Positions 30,289 through 39,217 of a stretch of DNA of 64,000 nt are shown here, piece after piece (position 1 is the first letter of the stretch; each line of letters begins with the position of its first letter). Below the pieces are notes generated by a model that searched no databases, was not told where the DNA came from, and saw only the letters and a list, made by a program, of their open reading frames with translations. This stretch comes from Gammaproteobacteria bacterium (GTDB taxonomy: Bacteria; Pseudomonadota; Gammaproteobacteria; Pseudomonadales; Azotimanducaceae), in the NCBI GenBank assembly GCA_026709365.1, contig JAPOTD010000007.1:17777-81776 (forward strand). Direction: 5' to 3'. Made by a program: the position numbers and the translations under genes.

Positions 30289-30390
30289 TTCAAAGCCTCA
30301 AGGTTCAACTTCACGCTTCCATAGTTGATGGTCTTGCGGTTGATCCCACAAGGTGTATGGTAAGTTGACCCAGCACGGTATTGAACACCG

Positions 30391-33309
30391 TCAAACCCCA
30401 AACACCTTCATCACCTCGTCCCCCAGATGGTTGATCACCTTCACGGCTATCCGCCCGGTTGAGGGCTTGGGGAAGGCTCGCGAGGTGTCGCTGTTGAGGG
30501 TGGCCCAGGCGTCGGGGTCGATTTCGGCCTTTAGGGTGGTTTTGAGGGATTTGTAGGGGTCGCCGGCACCGAGGAAGTAGGCTTGGCGGACGAAGAAGCT
30601 CTCCTCGTTGTAGTCGGTGTCCACGAACCAGCAGGCGATGCCGTCGGCCTCGTCGCTGCGGACTTCGCCGGTGGACGGGTCGAAGATGTCCACGCCGTTG
30701 ATCTTCACCTTGAGCCAGTCCGGTTCGCCGTCGGGGCCGGTGGCGGGTTCGATGTCGATGTCGGGTTCGCCGAAGATGACGAATAGGTTGGCTTTGTCAG
30801 TCTTCTTGAGGTCGTCGGCCATGTGCAGGTCGGCGTTCATGCGGGCCTTGAGGACCGGAACGCGGCCGAGCTTGTTGAACTCGGTGGCGTGGGCCTCGTA
30901 GTTGAAGGCGCAGGCGATCAGGGCGTCGAAACCCGCTTCGGCGGCTTCGCGCACGGCGCTGACCAAGTCGGTGCGGGAGACGGTGCCGAACTCCGGGCCG
31001 ATGAAGACGCCGGCGCGCTGCTCCTTGGCGGTTTTACCGTCGCCGCCCTCCGCGTAGCGGCCTTGGGCACAGACGAGATTGCCCGGCCAAGGATCGAGCG
31101 ACGTGAACTTGATATGGCCCCGCTTGTCAGCCTGCTGGACGCCGGCGGTGCGCAGGTTTTCGAGCACCATGTGGGCGAAGTCCTGAACGGGTGTGCCCGC
31201 ACCCGCATCATAGGTGGCGCGGGTTTCGGCGACCATCAGCTTGTCGTCCTCGTCCAAGGCCGCCAAGCGGTGCGGCGAGACGCTCTCCACCGTGAAGGGG
31301 CCTGCCACGCGGGTCTTGGCTTTGTCCTCGTAGGGCTTGTCGTAGAGGGTTTCGTACTCGGCGCGGGCGGCGATGCAGGCGTCGATCTCGCGCTGGCGGG
31401 CGGTGCGGGCTTCCCAGAAGCGGGTGTGGGCATCGCGGGCCGCATCATTCCAGCTTTCCTCCGGCTCGCGGGGGACTTCCCATTCGAGGAAGCTGTTGGC
31501 CGGTGCGGATTCGCCGGACGGCAGGGTGACGGTGGCGCCCTCGGCGGCGGTGAAGTCGATGGGCTTACCCTTGCGGCCCCCGGTTTCAACGTTGAAGGGC
31601 TTGGCATGGCCTCGCAGGGCGTGGTTGAGGTCGGTGAGAGCGGCTTCCACGTCCGGTTGCATCCGCTCATAAATCACGTCGATTTCGGCGTTGTTGGCGA
31701 TGGACTTGAGGGTGATGTGCGGCACTCGTTCGCATACGAAGCCTTGGCGGATATCGCCGTAGGTGGGCGATTCGGAGGGTGGGCTGCGCGACAGTTCAGC
31801 CTCCTTGCGCTGCCCTTCCGCGCTATCAGCGAGCAGGTAGTAGGGGTAGCGGGCACCCATCATGCGGGAACGGGCAAGGGCCAAGGCGACGCGGGAGGTG
31901 TCTATGGTGATCCAGCGGCGGCCCCATTGCTCGGCGACATAGGCGGTGGTGCCGGATCCGCAGGTTGGGTCGAGAACGAGGTCGCCAGGGTCAGTGGTCA
32001 TTAGAACGCAGCGTTCAATAACTCTGTGCGCGGTCTGAACTACATATCGCTTAGGTTCTCCAAAACCACTTTGCCTAGTGTCATCCCAAATCTCATTGAA
32101 GGCTTGAAACGCAAAGTCGTCAAACGGGCGTACGAACCTCAGCGTCCTACCGGAGTATGTTAGACGACTTGCTAAGTCAAGCCGATTCATTCCAGCGATA
32201 TTCGTCTTCCAACCGCCCTTACCCGGCTTAAACGTTTCTTTACGAAAAATATAGGAAAATGTAGTAGTGGTACTGGCGGACTGGGAAGTGAGCGGATTCA
32301 TGCTAGCCACCCTTCCATTAGTCGCTGGCGGACCAAAATAGCCTGCGTCATCAACGCTGAACCGATAGTTAGCGTCCTCACTAACATCACGACCATAGAG
32401 CAATTGCCTAAACTTGAGCTTCGCCGAAGCTCTCCCATACCAGAGCAAGTAATCTCCTGTACTATCCAAGGCCGCTGACGCCTTGCCAGTGGTCGTGCGA
32501 AACAACATTTGGCTTACAAAGTTCCCTTCCCCAAAAACCTCATCCATCAAGGCCCGCACCCGATGCACGTTCTCATCCCCGATCTGCACGAAGATGCTGC
32601 CACTCTCCGTCAGCAGATCCCGCGCCACCGTCAGCCGGTCCCGCAGATAGGTCAGGTACGAGTGAATTCCATCGCGCCAAGTGTCCCGGAACGCCTTCAC
32701 CTGCTCCGGCTCCCGGGTGATGTGCTCCGCCTTGCCATCCTTCACGTCGCGGCTGGTGGTTGACCACTGGAAGTTGGAGTTGAACTTGATGCCGTAGGGC
32801 GGGTCCATGTAGATGCACTGCACCTTGCCGCGCAGGCCCTCGCGCTCGGCGAGGCTCGCCATCACCTGCAAGGCGTCGCCCAGGATCATGCGGTTCGACC
32901 AGTTGGCGTCGTGCTGGTAGAACTCGGTCTTGGCGTCGCCGTCCGGGAGGCCGTTGAAGTCGCCAAAGATGTCGGCTTGGAAGCCGGATTTGCCAGCCTC
33001 CTTCTCGGCCTGCGCCTTGCGGCTCATGCGGGCCAGATCGTCGATCAGCACCTTCGGATGCACCTTCTCCTGAATGAACAGCGGCGGCGCCTGCACCACC
33101 AGATCGGACCAGTCCGCCATGTCCTTGCCGCGCCAGACCAGTTGCGGATCGAGGTCCGGGTTGCGGCGCTGGTAGGCCACCTGAATGGGGTTTCGATCAT
33201 CCGAACGCATCACCGGCTGATACTCAGCGGTGGGAATGTTGCGCCGCTTGGCCCCGTCGTGGGTGAACGCCTCGACGGACTTGCGCTTTCCGGTTCGGCT
33301 GCGCGTCAT
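30391..33309 (-). CDS. mod: Type III restriction-modification system methyltransferase (Mod)
   Basis: A 972-aa beta-class N6-adenine/N4-cytosine methyltransferase. Motif IV YMDPPYGIKFNSNF (about 166) precedes the SAM-binding motif I DPTCGSGTTAYVAEQWG (about 448); the span between, encoded by DNA near 32040-32500, is visibly richer in A+T and is the target recognition region. The C-terminal half ends in the type III Mod tail that contacts Res. The recognition site cannot be read from sequence. It is the last gene of the locus and lies 103 bp upstream of the channel operon. Confidence 0.9.
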   Translation of the reverse strand: MTRSRTGKRKSVEAFTHDGAKRRNIPTAEYQPVMRSDDRNPIQVAYQRRNPDLDPQLVWRGKDMADWSDLVVQAPPLFIQEKVHPKVLIDDLARMSRKAQAEKEAGKSGFQADIFGDFNGLPDGDAKTEFYQHDANWSNRMILGDALQVMASLAEREGLRGKVQCIYMDPPYGIKFNSNFQWSTTSRDVKDGKAEHITREPEQVKAFRDTWRDGIHSYLTYLRDRLTVARDLLTESGSIFVQIGDENVHRVRALMDEVFGEGNFVSQMLFRTTTGKASAALDSTGDYLLWYGRASAKLKFRQLLYGRDVSEDANYRFSVDDAGYFGPPATNGRVASMNPLTSQSASTTTTFSYIFRKETFKPGKGGWKTNIAGMNRLDLASRLTYSGRTLRFVRPFDDFAFQAFNEIWDDTRQSGFGEPKRYVVQTAHRVIERCVLMTTDPGDLVLDPTCGSGTTAYVAEQWGRRWITIDTSRVALALARSRMMGARYPYYLLADSAEGQRKEAELSRSPPSESPTYGDIRQGFVCERVPHITLKSIANNAEIDVIYERMQPDVEAALTDLNHALRGHAKPFNVETGGRKGKPIDFTAAEGATVTLPSGESAPANSFLEWEVPREPEESWNDAARDAHTRFWEARTARQREIDACIAARAEYETLYDKPYEDKAKTRVAGPFTVESVSPHRLAALDEDDKLMVAETRATYDAGAGTPVQDFAHMVLENLRTAGVQQADKRGHIKFTSLDPWPGNLVCAQGRYAEGGDGKTAKEQRAGVFIGPEFGTVSRTDLVSAVREAAEAGFDALIACAFNYEAHATEFNKLGRVPVLKARMNADLHMADDLKKTDKANLFVIFGEPDIDIEPATGPDGEPDWLKVKINGVDIFDPSTGEVRSDEADGIACWFVDTDYNEESFFVRQAYFLGAGDPYKSLKTTLKAEIDPDAWATLNSDTSRAFPKPSTGRIAVKVINHLGDEVMKVFGV

Positions 33310-33326
33310 GGATCGATGCTTCCAGG

Positions 33327-34115
33327 CTACGCCGCTACGCGATGCAGGAGCTTGCGCTTGAAATCCTCGTGCGCCTCCAGCGACGAGATCATCTCACCGC
33401 CAACATCGGACAGTCTTGCGAGATCAGCCCTTGGGATTGCGGACTGATCCTCAAAGATGAGTATGGACTCGAAGCTCAAGTCATGCCGGTGGAAATGCGA
33501 CAGCATGATCGTAGTCAAACGCGCCTTGTCACGATTCGGCACACCGTAAAGGAACAACGGAACCTCCCCCTTCGCCTCAATGCGGTAGTCCACCAAGTAC
33601 GCTGACGCATTAGGGACGGCTGGCACATGGTCGCGCTCAGTTCGCGCCTCGTCCACAAAGCTGAAAAGAAGTTGGGCCAGATCATCGTAGAAGGTGGAGC
33701 CGACGTTGGAGCGCGAAAGCAACGTCAGGTCGTAAACGCGAGTCAGGGCCTGCCCGAAGGTGAAGACTGCTTCAGGCAGGCGCTCCGGGGCGGTATCAAG
33801 GCAGAGAACGCCGGAATCGCCGTCCCATGCCAAGCCGGACTCCCCCATGATCCGCTCAAGCAGCATTCCCCGGGTTCCATCCAAAAACGAATCCACTTCG
33901 TGGTCGTAGCTGATGTGCATCAGCGTATGCCCGCAGTCGGACAGACGAAGCCCGCCAGCCGCCGACTCGGAGAGGTGAATCGGGTAGCGATCACCGTCAG
34001 GAAAACAAAGGTGCGTTCGCAACATCAAAGCGCCGTCCGGACGCTGATCGATTCGCACGTCTTCGCAAAGACGGGCGCAAAGCAGAGTTCGAAGCGCGTC
34101 GATGTCCAGAGCCAT
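33327..34115 (-). CDS. DUF1828/DUF1829-domain protein
   Basis: 262 aa. The first half (RIDQRPDGALMLRTHLCFPDGDRYPIHL ... GGLRLSDCGHTLMHI) fits DUF1828, the second (TFYDDLAQLLFSFVDEA ... YRIEAKGEVPLFLYG ... LSHFHRHDL) DUF1829. The YRIEAKG segment resembles an EAK-type nuclease core, but I would not claim catalysis. It lies 17 bp before mod and its ATG overlaps the stop of the preceding gene by one base (TGATG). It sits inside a type III R-M locus and is probably an accessory factor. Confidence 0.7.
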   Translation of the reverse strand: MALDIDALRTLLCARLCEDVRIDQRPDGALMLRTHLCFPDGDRYPIHLSESAAGGLRLSDCGHTLMHISYDHEVDSFLDGTRGMLLERIMGESGLAWDGDSGVLCLDTAPERLPEAVFTFGQALTRVYDLTLLSRSNVGSTFYDDLAQLLFSFVDEARTERDHVPAVPNASAYLVDYRIEAKGEVPLFLYGVPNRDKARLTTIMLSHFHRHDLSFESILIFEDQSAIPRADLARLSDVGGEMISSLEAHEDFKRKLLHRVAA

Positions 34116-34612
34116 CAGAGCAACTTCTGTTGGTCATGCCGGACATTGAGCCCAATCACCTCGTAGTCCTCCACGAGGCAGGCCAACGCCCCCTCCAAGG
34201 ACTCGAACCGGCTCGTTTCGTTTGCGTCTGATTCAGCCTTTCGTCCTGCTGCAATGGCATGCTCCGAGGCCTTATGAATGTGTGCGCGATAGCTGATGTC
34301 GCCATGCTCGTGGCTGGGGCCGTTGTATCGGGCAAGCGTTAGCTGCGGTGCGCCGCGAGGCAGGTAGGCAATCCCGCAGGAGAAATCGTGCCGGTCCAAA
34401 AGGTTCTGCCGCTGGTAAATCAGGAATCGGTCCTCCCGGCCGGATGTTCCGACCAATTGAAAGCTGCGCTGCCTATGAGCTGGCCTCACCTTGGGTTTTT
34501 CCAACCAATGCGCTCGAGGATTGGTGACTCGCTTTGATATCGACCGAAGTGCGTCCAGTTCCCCTTCGGTGTATAGCTTGGTGGTCAAGCGGATAGCCTC
34601 ATAGGGGCGCAC
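34115..34612 (-). CDS. Hypothetical protein, DUF6978-like
   Basis: 165 aa. KVRPAHRQRSFQLVGTSGREDRFLIYQRQNLLD, HDFSCGIAYLPRGAPQLTLARYNGPSH and YRAHIHKASEHAIAAG match a family I recall as DUF6978, usually next to DUF1828 genes. A His-rich segment (GPSHEH, HIHKASEH) could form a metal or catalytic site. Translationally coupled to the DUF1828 gene. Function unknown; the association with restriction loci is seen here directly. Confidence 0.65.
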   Translation of the reverse strand: MRPYEAIRLTTKLYTEGELDALRSISKRVTNPRAHWLEKPKVRPAHRQRSFQLVGTSGREDRFLIYQRQNLLDRHDFSCGIAYLPRGAPQLTLARYNGPSHEHGDISYRAHIHKASEHAIAAGRKAESDANETSRFESLEGALACLVEDYEVIGLNVRHDQQKLL

Positions 34613-34818
34613 TCATGACTCCGCGCAACGACGGACTCGACCGACAACAGTGCGGCAGCGGTCTTGCTGAAATCCCAAGGCACTACAGCCCGATCAGCGC
34701 CCTCTTCCGCCTCCCAAATCGGAACCTTGAGCTTCACTTCACCTTCCTCATTTGCTGCTACTTGGATGGTAACCCAGTTTCGCGGCCATCTGGCACAGAG
34801 CCATCCGCCGAAGCACAC
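34585..34818 (-). CDS. Possible small protein between res and the DUF6978-like gene
   Basis: A 77-aa candidate with GTG start inside the end of res (60-bp overlap), overlapping the next gene by 28 bp. VTIQVAANEEGEVKLKVPIWEAEEG and VVPWDFSKTAAALLSVESVVARSHE read like a real small protein rather than a shadow. It would complete a contiguous operon from res to mod with no gaps. Weakly supported by start and ribosome site. Confidence 0.4.
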   Translation of the reverse strand: MCFGGWLCARWPRNWVTIQVAANEEGEVKLKVPIWEAEEGADRAVVPWDFSKTAAALLSVESVVARSHECAPMRLSA

Positions 34819-37800
34819 TGGATTACGCGACCCAGTTCTTCATCCAGCTTGGCCACCAAGTCATCCTGTATCGAATATACATCCAGCAACTCCACGAACG
34901 CCCACCGGCCATAGCATCCGTGCGCATTCACACCTGGCACCCAGTAGGCGTCCATGGCTTCCTTTTTGGCCTTGGCATCCTCGCCTCGATACCCCTTGAC
35001 CTCGGCTACCAAATGCAGCGGGTTGTCGGCGCCCGCGCCGTCATCGACCAAGGCGATGAAGTCCGGGATGTACCTGTGGGTCTCGCCAGCAAACTGGTAG
35101 GGCACCTCGAACCCGAGATTGTGGTTCTTCACCCAAGCCAACACGCCGGGGTGCGTATCCAGGATGCGGCACAACTCCCCCTCCCAACCACTGTCGAGGA
35201 TTGCCCAGTTCAGGTGGCATCGGCCACCCGCAGCGTAGCGCAGGGTGCGGGAGGTGGTGAAGTTGACGTGCCGGGTGGTGCCGATCGGATTGAAGGGATC
35301 GAGCAGAGCCTTCACGGGCTGGCGGCCCAGCTCGGCACGCGTGATGGCCGCTGAAATGCGCTCGCAGGCCATGTCGGCCAGATCAGCAATCATCAACTGC
35401 GCCGGACGGGTGTCGCCCTTGCAGAGGAGGCATTCCTTGAGCCACTGCCCAGCGATGCGCTTCAACTGGCCGAACAGGTGCAGTTCCGGCTCGCCATTGG
35501 GGTCGCGCCAGTGGTTGTAAAGCAGCCGCAGGGTGAGGTGGTAGAGCAAGGCCCGCGGACGCACGCGATCAAGATGCTCCAAGGTCAGGTCGTGCCCTTG
35601 GCCGATGATGCCTTGGTTGTGGGTGATCGTCGGCCCCACCAGCTGCGGGGTGAGTTCCAGCTTGGAGTCGTCGGTAAAGTCAGCGCTGAGCTCATCGTCC
35701 GGCAGTTCCACGCGGTAGCCCGCCACCCGGGGAAAGCGGATTTCGGCATCGTCCCGCTCCGGCGAGAGCGCCTTCACTTGCACGGTCTCGGCGGGCTTCT
35801 GCGGCGGGGCGACCACCGGTTTGGCGGTGAAGTCGAAGGGGATGCCAAACACGTCGGCATATTCGGCGTTAAACAGCCCCTGCTCATTCAGATCGTAGGA
35901 CTGGCGGCGCAGCGAGCGGCCAATCACCTGCTCGCAGAGCAGTTGGGTGCCGAAGGCGCGCAGGCCGAGCACATGGGTGACGGTGTTGGCATCCCAGCCC
36001 TCGGTGAGCATGGCCACCGAGACCACGCAGCGGATGCCGCCGCCGAGGCGGCCAGCCTTGCCGACGGTGTTCATCACTTCGCGCAGCAGGTCTTGGTCGG
36101 TGAGCTTCTCGGCCTGCTGGCGGTCGCCGGTGCGCTCGATGACTTCGCGGCGGAAGCGGGCGATCTCGTCGGCGGCTGCGGTGCGGAAGTTCTTGTCCAG
36201 CGCCTCGCCGGATTCGAGCTGGCGGCTGTCTATGAGCAGGGTTCGCGGCCTCGCCAAGGGTTCGCCGTGCTCATCGAAGTTGCGGAACAGCGCCAGCCGA
36301 CCGTTGTGGACGACGCGCTCGCCGCCCTCCGTTTCGCGTTCGAATCCGGAGATGTAGTCGTAAACCAGCTTCGAGGTGGCCGTGTTGTTGCACACGACGA
36401 TGAAGCAGGGCGGCACGTCGATGCCCGCCTCATCCCATAGGCGGAATGTCTCCTCGTAATGGCCGTAAAGCGCCTCCAAGGCCGTTTGCAGTTCCGTCGG
36501 CAGCTTCCGCGGGTCGAGTTGCGTACCGCCGCCAGACCGCTTCTTCGGCATCTTCTTGCCGATGTGCTCCCAAAGACTGCGGAACATGGGCGCCTCCGCG
36601 CCTGGCACGTTGTCCACCACCGGCACCCGCGGCAGCTTGACGATGCCGCACTCGATGGCATCCATCAGCGAAAAGTCGCTGACCGTCCAGGGAAACAAGG
36701 TGCCTTCCGCATAACCGGAGCCGCGCAGGAAAAACGGCGTGGCGGAAAGATCGACCACCCGCGCCAAGCCGAGCTTGCGCTGCACGGCTTCAAGCCCCGA
36801 TATCCAAACCCGCGCCGCCTGGCGGTTGCGCTCCGCCTCGCGGCGGTCATCGCCGGTGAGCTTGCCCTCGTCATCCTCCCCTGGCTTCTCCCGATAGCAG
36901 TGGTGGGCTTCGTCGTTGAGGACGAGGATGCCTTTCATGGCCATCAGTTCGGGCATCACGCGGGCCAGCATCTGGCCTTCGGTTTCGCGGCTGGCAATCG
37001 CCGGTCCGCGACCTTGGAGCAGCGCGCGGCTGCCCTTGGCGAGGTCCAAGGTCTCGCGCAGTTGCAAGGCGTGGTAGTTGGTGATGACGATCTTGGCCTT
37101 GTCCAGTTCCCGCAGCATGTCGGCAGGCACCAACTCGCGGCTGGCGTAGTAGCTGTCCGGGTCGTTGGGCTGGAGCACCCGCAGCCGGTCGCGGATGGTG
37201 ATGCCTGGCGCCACCACCAGGAAGCCCTTGGTGAAGCGCGGGCTGTTTGGGCGGCGTGCGGCGTTCACCGTCTGCCAAGCGATGATCATGGCCATCACCG
37301 CGGTCTTGCCCGCGCCGGTGGCCAGCTTGAGGGCCATCCGCGAAAGGCCCGGGTTGGCCTGTTGGCTTGCGGCTTCAACCTCTTCCAAAAAGCGGCTGCC
37401 GCCCTTGCCAAGGCTGGGAGCCACCTCGGTCAGCCAGATGATGGTCTCCACGGCTTCGACTTGGCAGAAGAATGGACGCAAGTCAGTGAACGGATGATGG
37501 CGCCAGTGCTTGAGCAGCCGCGCGGTTTCCGGCGTCACCCGCCATCGCGCTTCCGGCAGCGCTCGCCACTGGGCAAGCTCCTGCCGGAGACTGTCGATGA
37601 GCGCAATGAGTTGATACTGCTGTTCTCGGGTCTCAAGCGCTTCGCTTTCCGCGTCAAGGGCAAGCTGGGCCTGCTTCCCGCCCGCCTTGCGCGCCTTGGG
37701 AATCGGGGAGATGAACGACACCTTGCGCCGCTCTGGGCCAATGGCATCGGTCGGCTGCCGCCCCTCGTCCAACACCCAATGCCGGGCCGGAACCTCATAG

Positions 37801-37841
37801 GGCGAATTGAGGATGGGGGATTGGTGAAAGGCATCCGGCAT
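34758..37841 (-). CDS. res: Type III restriction endonuclease subunit (Res)
   Basis: A 1027-aa SF2 helicase-nuclease. Walker A ALKLATGAGKTAVMAM (about 176), the DEAH-type box VLNDEAHHCY (about 310), motif VI QVIGRSLRRQSYDL, and a C-terminal PD-(D/E)xK-type nuclease (PDFIALVDD ... HLVAEVKGY, about 927-950). It needs Mod for site recognition and cuts when two unmodified sites communicate. It is the first gene of the minus-strand locus and has an intact full length, so the system may be active. Confidence 0.9.
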   Translation of the reverse strand: MPDAFHQSPILNSPYEVPARHWVLDEGRQPTDAIGPERRKVSFISPIPKARKAGGKQAQLALDAESEALETREQQYQLIALIDSLRQELAQWRALPEARWRVTPETARLLKHWRHHPFTDLRPFFCQVEAVETIIWLTEVAPSLGKGGSRFLEEVEAASQQANPGLSRMALKLATGAGKTAVMAMIIAWQTVNAARRPNSPRFTKGFLVVAPGITIRDRLRVLQPNDPDSYYASRELVPADMLRELDKAKIVITNYHALQLRETLDLAKGSRALLQGRGPAIASRETEGQMLARVMPELMAMKGILVLNDEAHHCYREKPGEDDEGKLTGDDRREAERNRQAARVWISGLEAVQRKLGLARVVDLSATPFFLRGSGYAEGTLFPWTVSDFSLMDAIECGIVKLPRVPVVDNVPGAEAPMFRSLWEHIGKKMPKKRSGGGTQLDPRKLPTELQTALEALYGHYEETFRLWDEAGIDVPPCFIVVCNNTATSKLVYDYISGFERETEGGERVVHNGRLALFRNFDEHGEPLARPRTLLIDSRQLESGEALDKNFRTAAADEIARFRREVIERTGDRQQAEKLTDQDLLREVMNTVGKAGRLGGGIRCVVSVAMLTEGWDANTVTHVLGLRAFGTQLLCEQVIGRSLRRQSYDLNEQGLFNAEYADVFGIPFDFTAKPVVAPPQKPAETVQVKALSPERDDAEIRFPRVAGYRVELPDDELSADFTDDSKLELTPQLVGPTITHNQGIIGQGHDLTLEHLDRVRPRALLYHLTLRLLYNHWRDPNGEPELHLFGQLKRIAGQWLKECLLCKGDTRPAQLMIADLADMACERISAAITRAELGRQPVKALLDPFNPIGTTRHVNFTTSRTLRYAAGGRCHLNWAILDSGWEGELCRILDTHPGVLAWVKNHNLGFEVPYQFAGETHRYIPDFIALVDDGAGADNPLHLVAEVKGYRGEDAKAKKEAMDAYWVPGVNAHGCYGRWAFVELLDVYSIQDDLVAKLDEELGRVIQCASADGSVPDGRETGLPSK

Positions 37842-37981
37842 GGGGGTAGTTTAGCCGAAGGCTCGGAACCACGCTCTTGGCCAGCAACGCCGCCGACGGA
37901 AAAATGCACGACAAGATTGACATACAACAATACTGTCGTATAGTTGGATCCCCAACAAGCCTGTTTTACAACAAATTTTGT

Positions 37982-39217
37982 ATGAAAACTTCAGAAGTCC
38001 CCGAATTCTACACCGGCGCACCCGTTGACCCTGTGGACCTTCGGTTCCGCAGCGCATTTCTGGCGGCGCTTTGGCAGTCGCTAAGCACCAGCCATGTGGT
38101 GCTGACAGCACCTCGACGAACCGGAAAAACCAGCGTTATGGATCATCTGCGCCAGCATCCGCAAAGCGGGTACTCGGTGGCTTCCATCAACGTGCAGGAC
38201 TTATCCCATCCGGCCGACTTCTTTCAATCGTTGCTCGACGCTCTCCACGATTCGCATCCCCGCTTCGTGCGCGACCAGCTTGCTGCAGGCTGGGACCTCC
38301 TAGGTGGCGCTATGGGCAAGATCGCTGAAGTCGGAGTCGGCGGCTTCAAGCTCGCACTCCGCGACAGCGATCCGGATTGGCGCGCCAACTGGCGCCAGCA
38401 CGGCGACAGGTTTCTTGCCCAAGCGCGAGGCACCAGCACTTCCATTCTCTTCATCATTGACGAATTCCCCGACATGCTGCTCAAACTGGCTCGGGAGGAC
38501 GAAGCACTATTGGGAGAGTTCCTCGGCTGGTTCCGCGCTCAAAGGCTAAATCCCGGGCCGTCACGGGACTCCATCCGCTGGCTAGTCGGCGGCTCAGTCA
38601 ATCTTGCGGGCACACTCGATTCACTTGGAATGGTGGATCTCATCAACGACCTTGAGGACATCCCTCTGCCCCCGCTTACCGCTGGCGATATCGAAACTTT
38701 TGTGGAGGACATGCTGGGTGGGCGAGCAGTCTCATTCGACGGCGATGTTGCGCGAAGGGTAGTCGACCGCCTTGGCCGCCCCATTCCGCTGTTTATGCAG
38801 TTAGCCACTCAGGACCTCTACCGATTGTGGAAGAAAGAGCGGCGCCGCCTCACCGCTGCAGATGTCGATGCCGTTTTTGACTCGCTTATCGTCAGTTCCG
38901 CCGCCCGTACCCGGCTACAGCACTTCTACTCGCGGATCGAGCAATACTACTCAGAGCCGAAACGCTCTGCGGCTTACAGCCTGCTGAGCAAACTCAGCGT
39001 TAGCGAATCGGGATTGACGCGGGAGGCTTTGCTGAGGGACACGTAACGCATTATATTTGATCTGGGCTCTCAACTCCCTGCCCACGAGCGCAAAAGGTTA
39101 TTCAATCAACTATTGCTCGACTTGGAAAACGACTTCTACATTGTTGAGATTGCAGTAGGGCATTACGACTTCGCCTGCGGTGTGCTGAAATTGTGGTGGA
39201 GGAAGTACTATGCCTGA
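37982..39217 (+). pseudogene. AAA/STAND-like ATPase interrupted by an in-frame TAA
   Basis: From the ATG at 37982 the frame encodes Walker A TAPRRTGKTSV (42-52), Walker B SILFIIDEFPDML (about 155-167) and a winged-helix region, then meets TAA at 39044-39046. The same phase then continues as RIIFDLGSQLPAHERKRLF ... [15 protein letters not shown] and stops at 39215-39217, which overlaps the next gene start (ATGCCTGA). This is the pattern of a single nonsense change in a 411-codon gene. The 354-aa truncated product keeps the whole ATPase, so it may still work. A long open phase to the left of 37982 is not used. Confidence 0.72.
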
